Positions 12,947 to 21,625 of a stretch of 64,000 bases of DNA are shown one piece after another. The notes under the pieces are model-generated. The model ran no database searches. It saw only the letters and a list, made by a program, of their open reading frames with translations, and had not been told where the DNA came from. Position numbers and translations under genes: made by a program. The stretch is from contig NC_088297.1 in the NCBI RefSeq assembly GCF_032854445.1, positions 6,325,991 through 6,389,990 of the forward strand, in the 5' to 3' direction. This DNA is from Liolophura sinensis. Taxonomy: Eukaryota; Mollusca; Polyplacophora; Chitonida; Chitonidae. Numbering within the stretch: position 1 is the first letter of the stretch; each line of letters begins with the position of its first letter.

Positions 12947-13195
12947 ATGGGATCTCACACGATGGAAACGACCAGCCAGCCTATTTGGGCGAACTTAGTC
13001 GGCACGGTGCAGAACTTGCGAGGCTACAAAAAAGTCACCCACAGCATGTTTGAAGACGGACTCGTCAACGCGGGCCGGCTGCTCGTGCTGAAGCTCTTCA
13101 CCAACGACGTGTGCGCTTCGGTGGAGCACCCCGAGCCAATCCGACAGTATTATGAAAACCGGCTGCTGCCCGAGCTAATGAGGCAACAACCCTAA
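12947..13195 (+). CDS. Small Polinton protein, unknown function
   Basis: An 82-residue open frame starting 7 bp inside the left terminal repeat and reading inward. A second in-frame ATG (codon 6) may be the real start. The protein is acidic to neutral, without membrane segment or Cys clusters; its centre (GLVNAGRLLVLKLFTNDVC) is amphipathic. I cannot assign a function. It lies convergent to the gene at 13283-13876 with 87 bp between. The position just inside the terminal repeat mirrors the polymerase gene on the other side, so the two may share a promoter sequence carried by the repeat. That is inference. Confidence 0.55.
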   Translation: MGSHTMETTSQPIWANLVGTVQNLRGYKKVTHSMFEDGLVNAGRLLVLKLFTNDVCASVEHPEPIRQYYENRLLPELMRQQP

Positions 13196-13282
13196 CCCCC
13201 AGAACATCATTCGGAAAGAGCGTTTTTCAGCTCTTGCCGAGCTAGTTTTCGACCGCGATCTATAAGCTGTTTTTTCATGCTT

Positions 13283-13876
13283 TCATCGATCTTCTACGGC
13301 GCTGAATACCTTACGAGACTTAGCGCGTATCTCCTGCTTCAGATCAGAGTAGTTGTTGAGCTCCTGAACGACTTGCCTGTACTCTGCGTCTGAAATAACA
13401 CCATCAGATAATGCTGTAGATACCTGCGCATGGATGCTGTTAAGTTTGGCCTCAGCCAACAGCCGTATATCGTTGTGTTTGTTGGCCTTTGCGTGAAGTT
13501 GGCGGCTAATGAATTTTCCTGCGGCATTTAAGACACCGCAAGCTATGGCCGCAGCTTCCTTAGCCAAGACAGCAGGGGCTGCAATTATTGTTGTGAGTAG
13601 TCCCACACCTGCAACCCCTAGTCCAAAACAGGTCGCGAGCATGGCCGAATCAAGGGCCTCGGCGACTAAGACACCGCGCCGGTACTTTTTGTACAAGGCC
13701 CGGCGGAGATCTCGCTCAGATTCAAGCTGCCTCTGTATTTCGCTGATATACTGCAGGCGATGGGCGTGTGCCGCGCCCTCAGTGTGGTTTTCAACCATCG
13801 GCGCGGTCGGGGTCAAGGGGTGGTCATCAGTAGTTGTCGGGTCTTCATCCGAGATCGCCGGGTACAGTCGTCCCAT
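13283..13876 (-). CDS. Predicted membrane protein with coiled helices, Polinton virion candidate
   Basis: 197 residues from the ATG at 13876. An eight-codon longer frame exists but begins with TTG. The N-terminus is polar and acidic. A basic helical stretch (LESERDLRRALYKKYRRG) comes next, then two hydrophobic segments over about residues 78-120 (LATCFGLGVAGVGLLTTIIA and the Ala-rich PAVLAKEAAAIACGVLNAAG), then a long charged helical tail. The layout resembles the SLATT-type two-helix membrane proteins; no enzyme motif is visible. The frame is intact. It starts 10 bp after the stop of the upstream gene at 13887 on the same strand, so it is the last gene of a four-gene minus-strand run from 16178. 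A role as a membrane-active minor virion protein is inference. Confidence 0.65.
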   Translation of the reverse strand: MGRLYPAISDEDPTTTDDHPLTPTAPMVENHTEGAAHAHRLQYISEIQRQLESERDLRRALYKKYRRGVLVAEALDSAMLATCFGLGVAGVGLLTTIIAAPAVLAKEAAAIACGVLNAAGKFISRQLHAKANKHNDIRLLAEAKLNSIHAQVSTALSDGVISDAEYRQVVQELNNYSDLKQEIRAKSRKVFSAVEDR

Positions 13877-13886
13877 ATTGTCCGTC

Positions 13887-14709
13887 CTATGAATCAACAA
13901 CGTCGGTAAGCTCTAAATCGTCATCGGGAATACTAACACGAAAGCGGCGAAGGCGTATACCGCACTCTAAATTGATTGCATCGAGATTTAAAACGCCCCC
14001 TATGACGACTCGTATATCCTCGAGAGAGCTCCAGATGATTGGTTCGCCCTGGGCCTGTAATTTGATCATCAGTCTGAGATCCTTTGTATCGTGCTCCGCA
14101 GGCCACCTTATTTTAACCCCGGTAATCAAAGTGCAACGACGTTGTTCGGCCGCGCCAAGTATGAGGTTGAAGATAAGTATAGATCCAGGGGATAGTAGTA
14201 CTGAGGGTTTAAAATCGGTTTGCGCGGCAAGACGCAAGGGATCTGCACCAGGCGCCGCAGATAGTGTGAAGTAACCTCTTACACCCGAAGATATATGACA
14301 GGCGCTGGCTGGTACCCACGATATCAAAGAGGCTCAGGAGTTGAAAACTTTTTTTCACCACGCCACTTGTGGCCTGGACTTCGGGGTCACCTTCACATCT
14401 ATCAACCAATCGGGATCGCGAGCTCTGGCAAGAACAAAGCGGTCTTCAAAGCGAATTAAAGAGAGTTTTTTGTTCTTCAATTACCTCAGACGGCGACCTG
14501 CGATCTTGCTTTACAGAGGATGATACATTTTGAAGGGAAGCAAACGTGGCAGGTTCTGCCTGTCCCGGAATCTTTTTGCGGATGTACTTGCCACTTTTAA
14601 ACTCGAAGGCGTAGATTTTACCTTCCCGGCCTTGAAGTTCGAACTTCAACACATCAGCGAAGTCGCTTAAAGACAGGCACGCAGACCTGGGACCGGCTGT
14701 GTCCACCAT
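13887..14709 (-). pseudogene. Broken virion-type gene, third of a tandem family
   Basis: The frame from 14709 gives a leader of about 50 residues almost identical to that of the next gene upstream (both contain SACLSLSD and EGKIYAFEFK). It then stops at 14446. Coding similarity continues in other frames over 14209-14409 and 13887-14327. The last piece is rich in beta-type strands (PSVLLSPGSILIFNLILG, LMIKLQAQG) and ends ELTDVVDS. At least two frameshifts and one stop separate the pieces. The intact product would be near 270 residues. The fold is probably a small jelly-roll or fibre-like virion protein, but I cannot name it. Its start is 2 bp after the stop of the 14712-15545 gene. Confidence 0.6.
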
Positions 14710-14711
14710 AC

Positions 14712-15545
14712 TTATTTTATTTCTAGGGTAGCACTAAGGTGTCCTATATTCATATTCTCGCCGTGTCTGTCTAAAAGCCTAAAGTTAAAGTGCGTTATAT
14801 TGTCGGCGCGCAAGGATTTGTACTGTGGGTTGGGAAATGAAAACGTCTTCCAGCACTTACTCTTTAGATAAGGCACGGAGATGGTCTGAAGTAGTGTGGA
14901 ACCGCCCTGCCAATCTAAGGTTATTCTCATGTTTTCTGAGGGGTTCAGTTCTTCTAAATGAAAGAAGATTTCTTTATGCGGGATCAAATTAGATGGCTTA
15001 TCACCTTCCACAGACCTCTTTATAGGCTTATCCTCGTTGGAGAACCCTAAGATGGGGGCAAGCTTTAGGAGAGTTATTTTGGTATTTTTAGGGAGGATAA
15101 GGACTAGGCGGCCCGTAGCTTCATTTACTTCAAGAGAAACCCCATGCGGGTTGAATATAGCCTTGTTCAGGTTACAGAGATTGTAATCGCCACGCGGCAC
15201 TTCAAAATGTTCGCCATCAAGCAAGAAGCCCACTCCGGTGGGGATAGGCACCCAGCTCTGGCAGAAAGTTATATCGCGAAGGGCGATTTTAAGGCGGCCG
15301 TCGAGGTTGTTAAGGACTTGAGGCAGCTTGTACTCTTTATTATTTAGAACTTCAGTAAATGTGATGAACTTCGAATCAGGTTCTGCTTTCCACCCCGCAA
15401 TATTTTTGCGGATGTACTTACCATTTTTAAACTCGAAGGCGTAGATTTTACCTTCCTGGCCTTTGAATTCGAAATCCGACACATCTGCCAAGTCGCTTAA
15501 AGACAGGCACGCAGACCTGGTACCGACTGCGTCCTCCATACTCAT
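14712..15545 (-). CDS. Putative minor virion protein (fibre/penton-like), chimeric paralogue
   Basis: An intact 277-residue frame. Residues 1-58 are the leader shared with the gene at 13887-14709. Residues from about 59 (FITFTEVLNN) to the end match the gene at 15542-16178 along its whole length, including NNLDGRLK, TGVGFLL, NEATGRLVL.LPKNT and LAPILGFS. The beta-rich body with a conserved ILGF motif resembles a family of small structural proteins common in animal Polintons; penton or fibre identity is inference. Its ATG overlaps the TGA of the gene upstream (ATGA, 15542-15545), the tightest possible packing. The gene is best explained as a fusion made by an internal tandem duplication of about 800-830 bp. 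Confidence 0.65.
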   Translation of the reverse strand: MSMEDAVGTRSACLSLSDLADVSDFEFKGQEGKIYAFEFKNGKYIRKNIAGWKAEPDSKFITFTEVLNNKEYKLPQVLNNLDGRLKIALRDITFCQSWVPIPTGVGFLLDGEHFEVPRGDYNLCNLNKAIFNPHGVSLEVNEATGRLVLILPKNTKITLLKLAPILGFSNEDKPIKRSVEGDKPSNLIPHKEIFFHLEELNPSENMRITLDWQGGSTLLQTISVPYLKSKCWKTFSFPNPQYKSLRADNITHFNFRLLDRHGENMNIGHLSATLEIK

Positions 15546-16178
15546 TGTTTTTCTAGGGTAGCACTAAGGTACCCAACATTAATATACTTGCCGTTTTTAT
15601 CTAAAAGTGCCACGGTCAAGTGCGTTATATAGTCGTCGCGCAAGGCTTTGTGGGTTGGGAAATAAAACCGTCTTGCCGCAGTTTATCCCTTCACCAGTCA
15701 CGGCGACGGCCTGAAGTAGTGTTGAACCGCCACCGAAATCTGAGGTTATTCTCACGTTTTCTGAGGTGCTCAGTTCATCATTTGTGTGTGACCAAGTTAG
15801 GTAGATTTTCACCCTCCACAGCCCCCCTATGGGCGCAATCCCGTCGGAGAACCCTAAGATGGGGGCAAGCTCTTGGAGTATTATGAAGGTATTTTTAGGG
15901 AGGGTAAGGACTAAGCGGCCCGTGGCTTCATTCAATCCCAGAGAAATCCCATGCGGGCGGAATATATCCATGTCCAGCGTACAGACATTGTAGTAGCCCG
16001 CCGGCACTTCAACACGTTTGCCCTCAAGCAAGAAGCCAACTCCGGTTTGGATATTCACCCAGGCTGGGTAGAATGTTGTCTCGCGAAGGCCGGTTTTAAG
16101 ACGGCCGTCGAGGTTGTTAAGGGCATGAGGCAGCGTGTGCTGTGCCCCATTTAGAATGTCAGTCAATGTGATGAACAT
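15542..16178 (-). pseudogene. Putative minor virion protein, first of the tandem family, frameshifted near its 3' end
   Basis: Starts at the ATG at 16178 (a GTG three codons earlier also extends the frame). The open frame runs to 15597. Its final 20 or so residues do not match the paralogue, while the next frame from about 15650 to the TGA at 15542 does match the paralogue's C-terminus. One indel in the C-rich stretch near 15650 therefore shifts the end. There is no leader: the start corresponds to residue 58-59 of the 14712-15545 protein. The start codon lies 10 bp from the divergent start of the plus-strand gene at 16189. Confidence 0.65.
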
Positions 16179-16188
16179 TTTAGCCACG

Positions 16189-17437
16189 ATGAACAGCGAG
16201 GCTTACAGGTTCAATAGAGAGGCCACTTACAAGGCCGGGGCATTTCATAGTATCCAAACCCACGCAGAGCAGCTCACGCGATTTAACATCTACATCGATG
16301 AAAAGAAGGCCTTTCCATTCCAGTTCACAGATGTGTTGGCCAAGTACCGGCTGCCAAAGATAACCAGCAATGACATTGTTCGGGCCTGGAACACCAATCC
16401 TATGCAATTCTGGCAGAACCAAGTGAACTTCGCGGTCTGGTGCGCAACCACGGGCTGCGGCGTCTATGTAAAAGACCATCTTCTCGCCCCCGACCAACAA
16501 ATAAGGGCCCTGTACACGTTCTATGTGTTTTACCAAGTTAGGCGGATCTTGGAAGAGATCCAGGCCCCTTGCCGCAAGACAGAGCGTGGGTGGCATTCAA
16601 AAACCCCCACGACGAGAGGGCCTATGAGAGGATTTGTAGGGAATTCCGCGTAGATGCGCACACAGACTGGAGGCGCAGGGGGGTGAATCACGGCCTCGGA
16701 GTGGCATATTACTATATCACGAGAACGGGTTACAGCCCCGTTGGCGATGGGACCTTCGATCCGAGCAGGATGTCGTTCTCTAGAAAGCCTACAGCGCTCC
16801 ACGTCGACTACATCGAGCAGGACGCCGAGGAGGCTTGAGCGTCGTTAATGCCGACAAATCCCAAGGATTCATTGCATCCGGACATACGTGTGAGCTATTC
16901 TAGGCGCCCAAGCGCAAACAAGGGCGCGTATTCTAGGCACGGGCACAGCCTTCGACGCTCAAAAACAGTTTGAAGCGAACGTTGAAGACGCTATTTCCTC
17001 TCCGATCGACCTTCCGTCTGCTATCAAACGTACCAGGACGTGCTACAGTATGCCGGGAGCGCTGTAGACTTTGTGTATGGCATAGGCCTATATATGGCCC
17101 CAGCGACATGCTTCTGCAGATCGGCCATGTGGCGAACTACAACAACAAAATCGTCGTGGCCACAGAGGACCAGAAGCTAGGCGCCAATGAGGGTGTGAAC
17201 GCTAAAGTGCCGCCCACTTTGCACAAGCGCGCACCTTTCCACGGGATCGTTAAGCCACAAGAAAGCGTCCCACTTTCCCACGTTGATCCACAAGAAAGTA
17301 TCCCACCACCTTCCCTCGTTGAGCCACAAGAAAGCGTCCCACCACCCACCGCAGGAAAGAATTACGATGCGGAGAAGACAGCCATTGCCGTCGCTGGGGT
17401 TGGTGTCGGCTTACTGCTTCTGTGGACTATGCGTTAA
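16189..17437 (+). pseudogene. Broken Polinton structural gene with Pro-rich stalk and C-terminal membrane anchor
   Basis: From the ATG at 16189 the frame is good to about 16580, where an indel moves it to the frame of 16569-16838. A TGA at 16891-16893 and at least two more frameshifts before 17100 follow. The C-terminal part (to 17437) holds three imperfect PQES(V/I)PP repeats and ends with a hydrophobic segment (AIAVAGVGVGLLLLWTM). The N-terminal half is helical and Trp/Tyr-rich (DIVRAWNTNPMQFWQNQ). The intact product would exceed 400 residues. The Pro-rich stalk plus C-terminal anchor fits a virion or surface protein, but no family name is justified. The 3' end overlaps the convergent gene at 17411-18763 by 27 bp. 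Confidence 0.6.
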
Positions 17438-18763
17438 ATAATTGCGAACAGCCACGAGCATTAGGCCACCTACTGCGATGACTAGAGCCCAGACATTATC
17501 GGCCAGCCACCCAGCTGCTTTCCCGAGAAGGCTCAGTAGCCAGGACACGATACTGCCAATAATACCCGGAATCGCAGCGGCAGCCTTCCCAGCCAGCTTG
17601 CCAAGCGCGCGCGCCAGGGACTGGAGATGCTTTTTCACCCATTCTTTAAGACCACGCCCGTCGGGTGGAGGTGGTGTTGGCTGGATGCCCCCGCCGGACC
17701 CGCCAGTCAGCGCTAACTTTTTCGCTAGCCCCAGTGTCGATATCGCCATACCAATTGCTGTGAGAATGGAGACCACGGTTATTCCCTGCTCCCGGAAGAG
17801 GGTGCGGACGCGCTCGGCCAGAGTGGTATCCTTGTGTAGGATGTGATCGATCGTCTGCTTGATGCTGTGTGTTTGCGTGCGCAGGGCTTCGGCCGTTAAA
17901 GAGGCTGCTTCGAGCCGGGACTCCCTCTTTGACTCGAGCTTATTTATCCTACCTTCGATCATACTCCGCAAGGCATTATCATCATTAGGGACCTCCCCCG
18001 GCTTCCGTTTTTCTTTTGCGATTTCCATATCTATTTTTGACAGCCTGGCGGTGTTATACGCGTGTTCGCCATCCAAGGTCTGCATTACCTCGTTAAGCCC
18101 CAGAAGTTCTCGCATGGGAAGAGGAGGGTCGGGAATCTCTTGTATGGGAAGAGGAGGGTCGTGCATCGTTTCAAGAACCCGCCCGACCTCACTATCTTTC
18201 AAGCTTGTTTCCAGTGTGTGGTCTGCATCAGCGGCCTTTTTCGCTGCTTGGTTTAAATCCTTCAGCTCCATGGTATCTGCCTCGGCGGCCGCGGCACCGA
18301 GCTCTGAACTCGCTGTCTCTAGGGCTGCGACTGCTGCCGGATGCAACGATGGCTGTTTTTTGCTTCTTTTCCAGTCTACAAAGCCCAGCTTATTCCAAAC
18401 AACATCAACCCCCTCATTACTGGCGACTGTATTGAGGGATAGCGGTCCACCTGTTCGTTTGTTGATGAGGTTCACCAGGGGGTTATTCTTGAGTCGTAGT
18501 TTCCCTTCGAACACCTCAAACTTCTCGTAATCGCGATAGATGGGGATAAGGCTGGGATTCTCCTCCTCCAAGGCATTGTAATAATCATCCACTGTGGACT
18601 GCACCAACTCTTGTTGAAGGTCTCTGGTTTGCGAATCCCCGCTTTGTTGCTCGGGAACCACCCCGATCTGGGCACCTGCACGGAGAGTGGTCTGCTCGCC
18701 GTCGATGATGTTGCCCTCTTTGGCGTCGCCGGGCACCGGATCATCTAAGTTAAAGTCTGCCAT
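17411..18763 (-). CDS. Large helical membrane protein, Polinton virion candidate
   Basis: 450 residues from the ATG at 18763; two upstream in-frame ATGs would run into or past the divergent capsid gene and are less likely. In order: an acidic N-terminus (1-60), Ala-rich helices (142-185), a duplicated DPPLP motif (202-216), charged coiled helices (240-305) and a hydrophobic helix (about 326-350). A Gly/Pro-rich linker with PTPPPP (352-370) follows, then a long amphipathic to hydrophobic C-terminus (375-438) with ALGKLAGKAAAAIPGIIG and a final membrane-type segment. This resembles membrane-lytic or membrane-spanning minor capsid proteins in layout only. The frame is intact. It is divergent from the capsid gene with 46 bp between start codons, so a shared promoter is likely. 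Confidence 0.7.
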   Translation of the reverse strand: MADFNLDDPVPGDAKEGNIIDGEQTTLRAGAQIGVVPEQQSGDSQTRDLQQELVQSTVDDYYNALEEENPSLIPIYRDYEKFEVFEGKLRLKNNPLVNLINKRTGGPLSLNTVASNEGVDVVWNKLGFVDWKRSKKQPSLHPAAVAALETASSELGAAAAEADTMELKDLNQAAKKAADADHTLETSLKDSEVGRVLETMHDPPLPIQEIPDPPLPMRELLGLNEVMQTLDGEHAYNTARLSKIDMEIAKEKRKPGEVPNDDNALRSMIEGRINKLESKRESRLEAASLTAEALRTQTHSIKQTIDHILHKDTTLAERVRTLFREQGITVVSILTAIGMAISTLGLAKKLALTGGSGGGIQPTPPPPDGRGLKEWVKKHLQSLARALGKLAGKAAAAIPGIIGSIVSWLLSLLGKAAGWLADNVWALVIAVGGLMLVAVRNYLTHSPQKQ

Positions 18764-18809
18764 AATCCTCGTATTGAACATTGCAAGGTATACCTTTAAT
18801 ACACACACA
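18764..18809. promoter_or_regulatory. Divergent promoter region between two virion genes
   Basis: 46 bp separate the ATG of the minus-strand 450-residue protein from the ATG of the plus-strand capsid gene. It holds the AT-rich motif GGTATACCTTTAATACACAC. Any promoter for either gene must lie here or inside the opposite gene. No transcription start can be fixed from sequence. Confidence 0.4.
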
Positions 18810-20093
18810 ATGGATGCATACGGGCCCAAGCTAAACCCTTTCAGAACACTCCGTAAGCGTCGGGGGGTACAAGGTGTACGACAGTCCTTGGTCGTCACCA
18901 ACAACCCGAGTACGATCGACCAGAATCAACAACTCTTGGTCCGCTTTCCCAACCTCCGCACAAATGACGTCATTGTGCCAGGTACCGTGCGCGTGGCCTT
19001 CTCGATCACGATCAATTCATCCGACCCGAACGCCACAGTGGTCGGGAATCTGGGACGCGCTGTAGTCAAGAAAACCACGATCAGAATCAGCGGGAATGAG
19101 ATTATGTCCATCGACGACACTGATGTGTTTCATTGGTACGGCGACTTATGGCTGACCAAAAACGAACGGAGGAATGCGGCCTACCAAAGCATCGGCAGCG
19201 AAAACATGCTTAAACTTCGAGTCGGAGCGGAGGACGCAAGTAAAGATAATGCTGGAGAAAAAGCCATCGCTCGCGCCTGTGGCTGCCGGTTCCACATCCG
19301 GCTAGACTTTGAGCTTCTAGATGGCCACATGCCATTCTACCAGAGTGCCTTGGCCGACCGACTGGAGTACGAACTGACGTTCAACGATTACGGCCGGGTC
19401 ATCAAGACAACAGACGATGACACGACTTACACCATCGACAACATCAGCCTGGAGTTCGATATGGTCACCGATGAGGAGCTGGCTAGACAGATCCGCACCC
19501 AGTTTGCCGGGGGCGTCTCCATTCTGTATGATCGCGTCCTCCGCCACCGAAAGTTTGTTAAGGACAAGTCTGATACTCTCTGGAACATAAACCTGAACAC
19601 TCCAGCGAGAGCAATGAAGGGCATCCTCATGCTGTTCGAGGCTAAAAGAACCCAGTGGGGGAGGAGGTCGGAATCCTTCTACAACCCGAAGATCACCAAA
19701 GTAGAAGTCACAATAGAAGGGGTCCCCAATCAGCTGTACAGCCAGGGCATGCGGGCGTACCAGCAATGGGGCGAGGTCCAGAGGTTCTTTGCCAGCTCAC
19801 CCCTTAAGAAGCGGGACCCTGAGGTGGCCAGGGTCGTTAAAGACTTAGGCCTGGCAGACATCTCCCTGGAAGAGTTCTTGCCGCACAAGCACGCCTTCTG
19901 GCTTGACCTTCGGCCAAGCGACGATGACGAGCTGCATGGCAGTGGGAGGCGCGTTCTGAACGCCAGCGAAAGGATTACGAAACAGGTGACAAAAAAGAGA
20001 GAAGAGCCCGGCATGTTGAACGTATATCTCTATGTGATCATGGACGCCAAGCTGCACATCCAGAATGGTAGATTCGTTAGCGCGCTTTATTGA
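18810..20093 (+). CDS. MCP: Major capsid protein (hexon-like)
   Basis: 427 residues from ATG 18810; the longer frame from 18687 would overlap the divergent gene's start. The protein is beta-rich throughout with a basic N-terminus (LRKRRG). Blocks seen include TVRVAFSITI (59-68), KKTTIRISGNEIMSID (87-102), GHMPFYQSALADRLEYELTF (172-191), DNISLEFDMVT (210-220), FYNPKITKVEVTIEGVPNQL (290-309) and a C-terminal DLRPSDDDELHGSGRR (366-381). I recognise this as the Polinton hexon, the double jelly-roll capsomer, from sequence patterns; no structure was computed. The frame is intact. Its 3' end is embedded in a tandem duplication that also contains the ATPase start. Confidence 0.8.
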   Translation: MDAYGPKLNPFRTLRKRRGVQGVRQSLVVTNNPSTIDQNQQLLVRFPNLRTNDVIVPGTVRVAFSITINSSDPNATVVGNLGRAVVKKTTIRISGNEIMSIDDTDVFHWYGDLWLTKNERRNAAYQSIGSENMLKLRVGAEDASKDNAGEKAIARACGCRFHIRLDFELLDGHMPFYQSALADRLEYELTFNDYGRVIKTTDDDTTYTIDNISLEFDMVTDEELARQIRTQFAGGVSILYDRVLRHRKFVKDKSDTLWNINLNTPARAMKGILMLFEAKRTQWGRRSESFYNPKITKVEVTIEGVPNQLYSQGMRAYQQWGEVQRFFASSPLKKRDPEVARVVKDLGLADISLEEFLPHKHAFWLDLRPSDDDELHGSGRRVLNASERITKQVTKKREEPGMLNVYLYVIMDAKLHIQNGRFVSALY

Positions 20094-20216
20094 TGGCGCG
20101 ATTATATGTTGGCAGACTATGTGATTATGGACGCACATCCAGAATGGTAGATTCGTTAACGCGCTTTATTGATGACGCCCACTGCGCGATTATCTGTGGG
20201 CAGACGAACTGCGGCA
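20032..20216 (+). repeat. 79-bp tandem duplication across the capsid/ATPase junction
   Basis: The stretch with CATCCAGAATGGTAGATTCG and GCGCTTTATTGATG occurs at about 20057-20094 and again at about 20136-20174, 79 bp apart. Upstream GTGAT(C/T)ATGGACGC and downstream GCGCGATTAT(A/C)TG are also duplicated. The second copy lacks six bases (CAAGCT) and the first lacks about ten (ACGCCCACT). Confidence 0.85.
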
Positions 20217-20758
20217 AAACAGTCTTCGTGCTGGACCTGCTTGAGGGCACTTTCCGCGGTTACTTTCATCACATTGTGATCCTGTGCCCCACTCTTAAGC
20301 ATAACGAGGCGTACCGGCGGCGATGGATACTGTCTAACCCTGAGGTCTATTGTTTTGACCCAGGCGAGCGGCTAAACGAATGCCTGAGAGCTTTCTACAG
20401 ATTGTTCGAGGGGGAGCCCACCCTATACATCATCGATGATTGTAGCGCGTTGGAGGCGATGAAGAAGAAACAAAAAATGCTGTCATTCATGGCTTTCTCG
20501 GGCCGTCATGCAAAGCAAAGCGTCTGGGTCCTCACTCAGAAATACAACGCCGTCCTCAAAGACTTTCGCGAGCAGACAAGGTGGGTGGCTTTATTGCACT
20601 GCAAAGATCGGCACTCGTTCAACGAATGCCTGGAGGAGAACCACATCATCGAGGCCGAGAGCGAAAAGGCAGAGGTTCGACAGAAGCTCAAGAATAATCC
20701 GCATTCTAAGCTCCTGCTAATGACTGATACGCCCGCCACATCTAACATTATATATTAG
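20144..20758 (+). CDS. ATP: Genome-packaging ATPase (FtsK/HerA superfamily)
   Basis: 204 residues from ATG 20144. An 18-codon upstream extension from 20090 is a by-product of the tandem duplication. Walker A is GQTNCGKT (residues 19-26), Walker B is LYIIDD (94-99), and a TQKYN motif at 131-135 sits where the sensor Gln/Asn is found in A32-like enzymes. Family length is usually 200-260, so this is complete. The enzyme would pump element DNA into capsids. In the pre-duplication arrangement the ATG lay inside the last codons of the capsid gene in another frame, so the two genes overlapped by about 28 bases. The duplication has now separated them. The frame is intact. Confidence 0.9.
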   Translation: MVDSLTRFIDDAHCAIICGQTNCGKTVFVLDLLEGTFRGYFHHIVILCPTLKHNEAYRRRWILSNPEVYCFDPGERLNECLRAFYRLFEGEPTLYIIDDCSALEAMKKKQKMLSFMAFSGRHAKQSVWVLTQKYNAVLKDFREQTRWVALLHCKDRHSFNECLEENHIIEAESEKAEVRQKLKNNPHSKLLLMTDTPATSNIIY

Positions 20759-20783
20759 ACATAGTCGCCCCTACATATTAATA

Positions 20784-21292
20784 ATGGATACCGACGAGCT
20801 TATAGACGAGATTCTGGGCGCAGAGGAGGAGGAGGAGGAGAAGCCTAGCCAACAGCCCAGCAAACATGCACAGCAGCTCAGGGATAGGCTGGCGGCACTT
20901 GCGGTGGGTGGGCAGGTCAAGCGATATCTGGGAAAAGACGTAACAGCCGCTGGGATCGACGCCATGAGCGACGAAGACGTTGGAAGGCTGCACTCCCGGT
21001 ACGAGGCTAAGCTCGGTGCGCGGATGGTTGACGGTCTTGAGATCATATGTAAGGGCGGCCAGCTGGCTCCTACCAATCCCACCCGAGAATCGACCAAAGC
21101 TCATGTGCACAGCTCGCAACCGACCCATTTGTTGAACAGACGCTTAGCAGTGCTAGCTGCTGGCTATACTACTGCTATGGCAAGTACTTTGCACCGCTAA
21201 CCATGGATCTGACCACTACTGAGCACTGCTCATTTAAACACCACTGCTCTCCTAGAAATGATGATCCAGAGGAACATGAGTACAACGAATAA
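20784..21292 (+). pseudogene. Polinton protein of unknown function, frameshifted
   Basis: Starts at ATG 20784, 25 bp after the ATPase stop. The first 90 residues are an acidic N-terminus (AEEEEEEK) followed by a helical domain with VGGQVKRYLGKDVTAAGIDA and MSDEDVGRLHSRYEAK. The listed frame ends at 21200, but from about 21140 another frame reads sensibly (CWLYYCYGKYFAPLT, HCSFKHHC) to a TAA at 21290. The end therefore appears shifted by an indel near 21060-21140. No domain is recognised. The His/Cys content of the shifted tail could indicate metal binding, which is inference. Confidence 0.55.
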
Positions 21293-21383
21293 TACGCAGA
21301 TATTACACCGCGTGCAGATATCACGCCGCAAGAAAAGAATCTCCATTTGAATATACGACGCGACCCTTTCTATATAGATCAGC

Positions 21384-21623
21384 ATGTCTACTCCACCCAG
21401 TGACGGAAAAGTGCTAATCAACGCGGTCTACCACGCCGCTGTGGTCTCTCTCCTGGCTACTGGGTACGCTTGTCTCGGCCAGATGTTCCTGAAAGGAGCC
21501 CTCCCGAGGCTGGACTTAACACCCCGTGACGTCGGCATGGTCATTGCAGATGTAGGCTTGGCCATGTTTTCGAAGGACCTGCTAATTAAACAAGGGCTCC
21601 TTCGTCCCAATATAATCAAGTAG
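21384..21623 (+). CDS. Small two-helix membrane protein
   Basis: 79 residues with two hydrophobic helices, about 12-35 (AVYHAAVVSLLATGYACLGQ) and 50-62 (VGMVIADVGLAMF), and a charged C-terminus. The frame is intact. Stop and next start are separated by 2 bp (TAGTAATGG), so it is translated in the same gene row as its neighbour. Together with that neighbour it could form a membrane-associated virion component; no homologous function is known to me. Confidence 0.6.
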   Translation: MSTPPSDGKVLINAVYHAAVVSLLATGYACLGQMFLKGALPRLDLTPRDVGMVIADVGLAMFSKDLLIKQGLLRPNIIK

Positions 21624-21625
21624 TA

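Noticed and set aside
20090-20143. ATPase start at 20090
   Set aside because: The 18 extra codons are made of the tandem-duplicated segment; the ATG at 20144 corresponds to the pre-duplication start.
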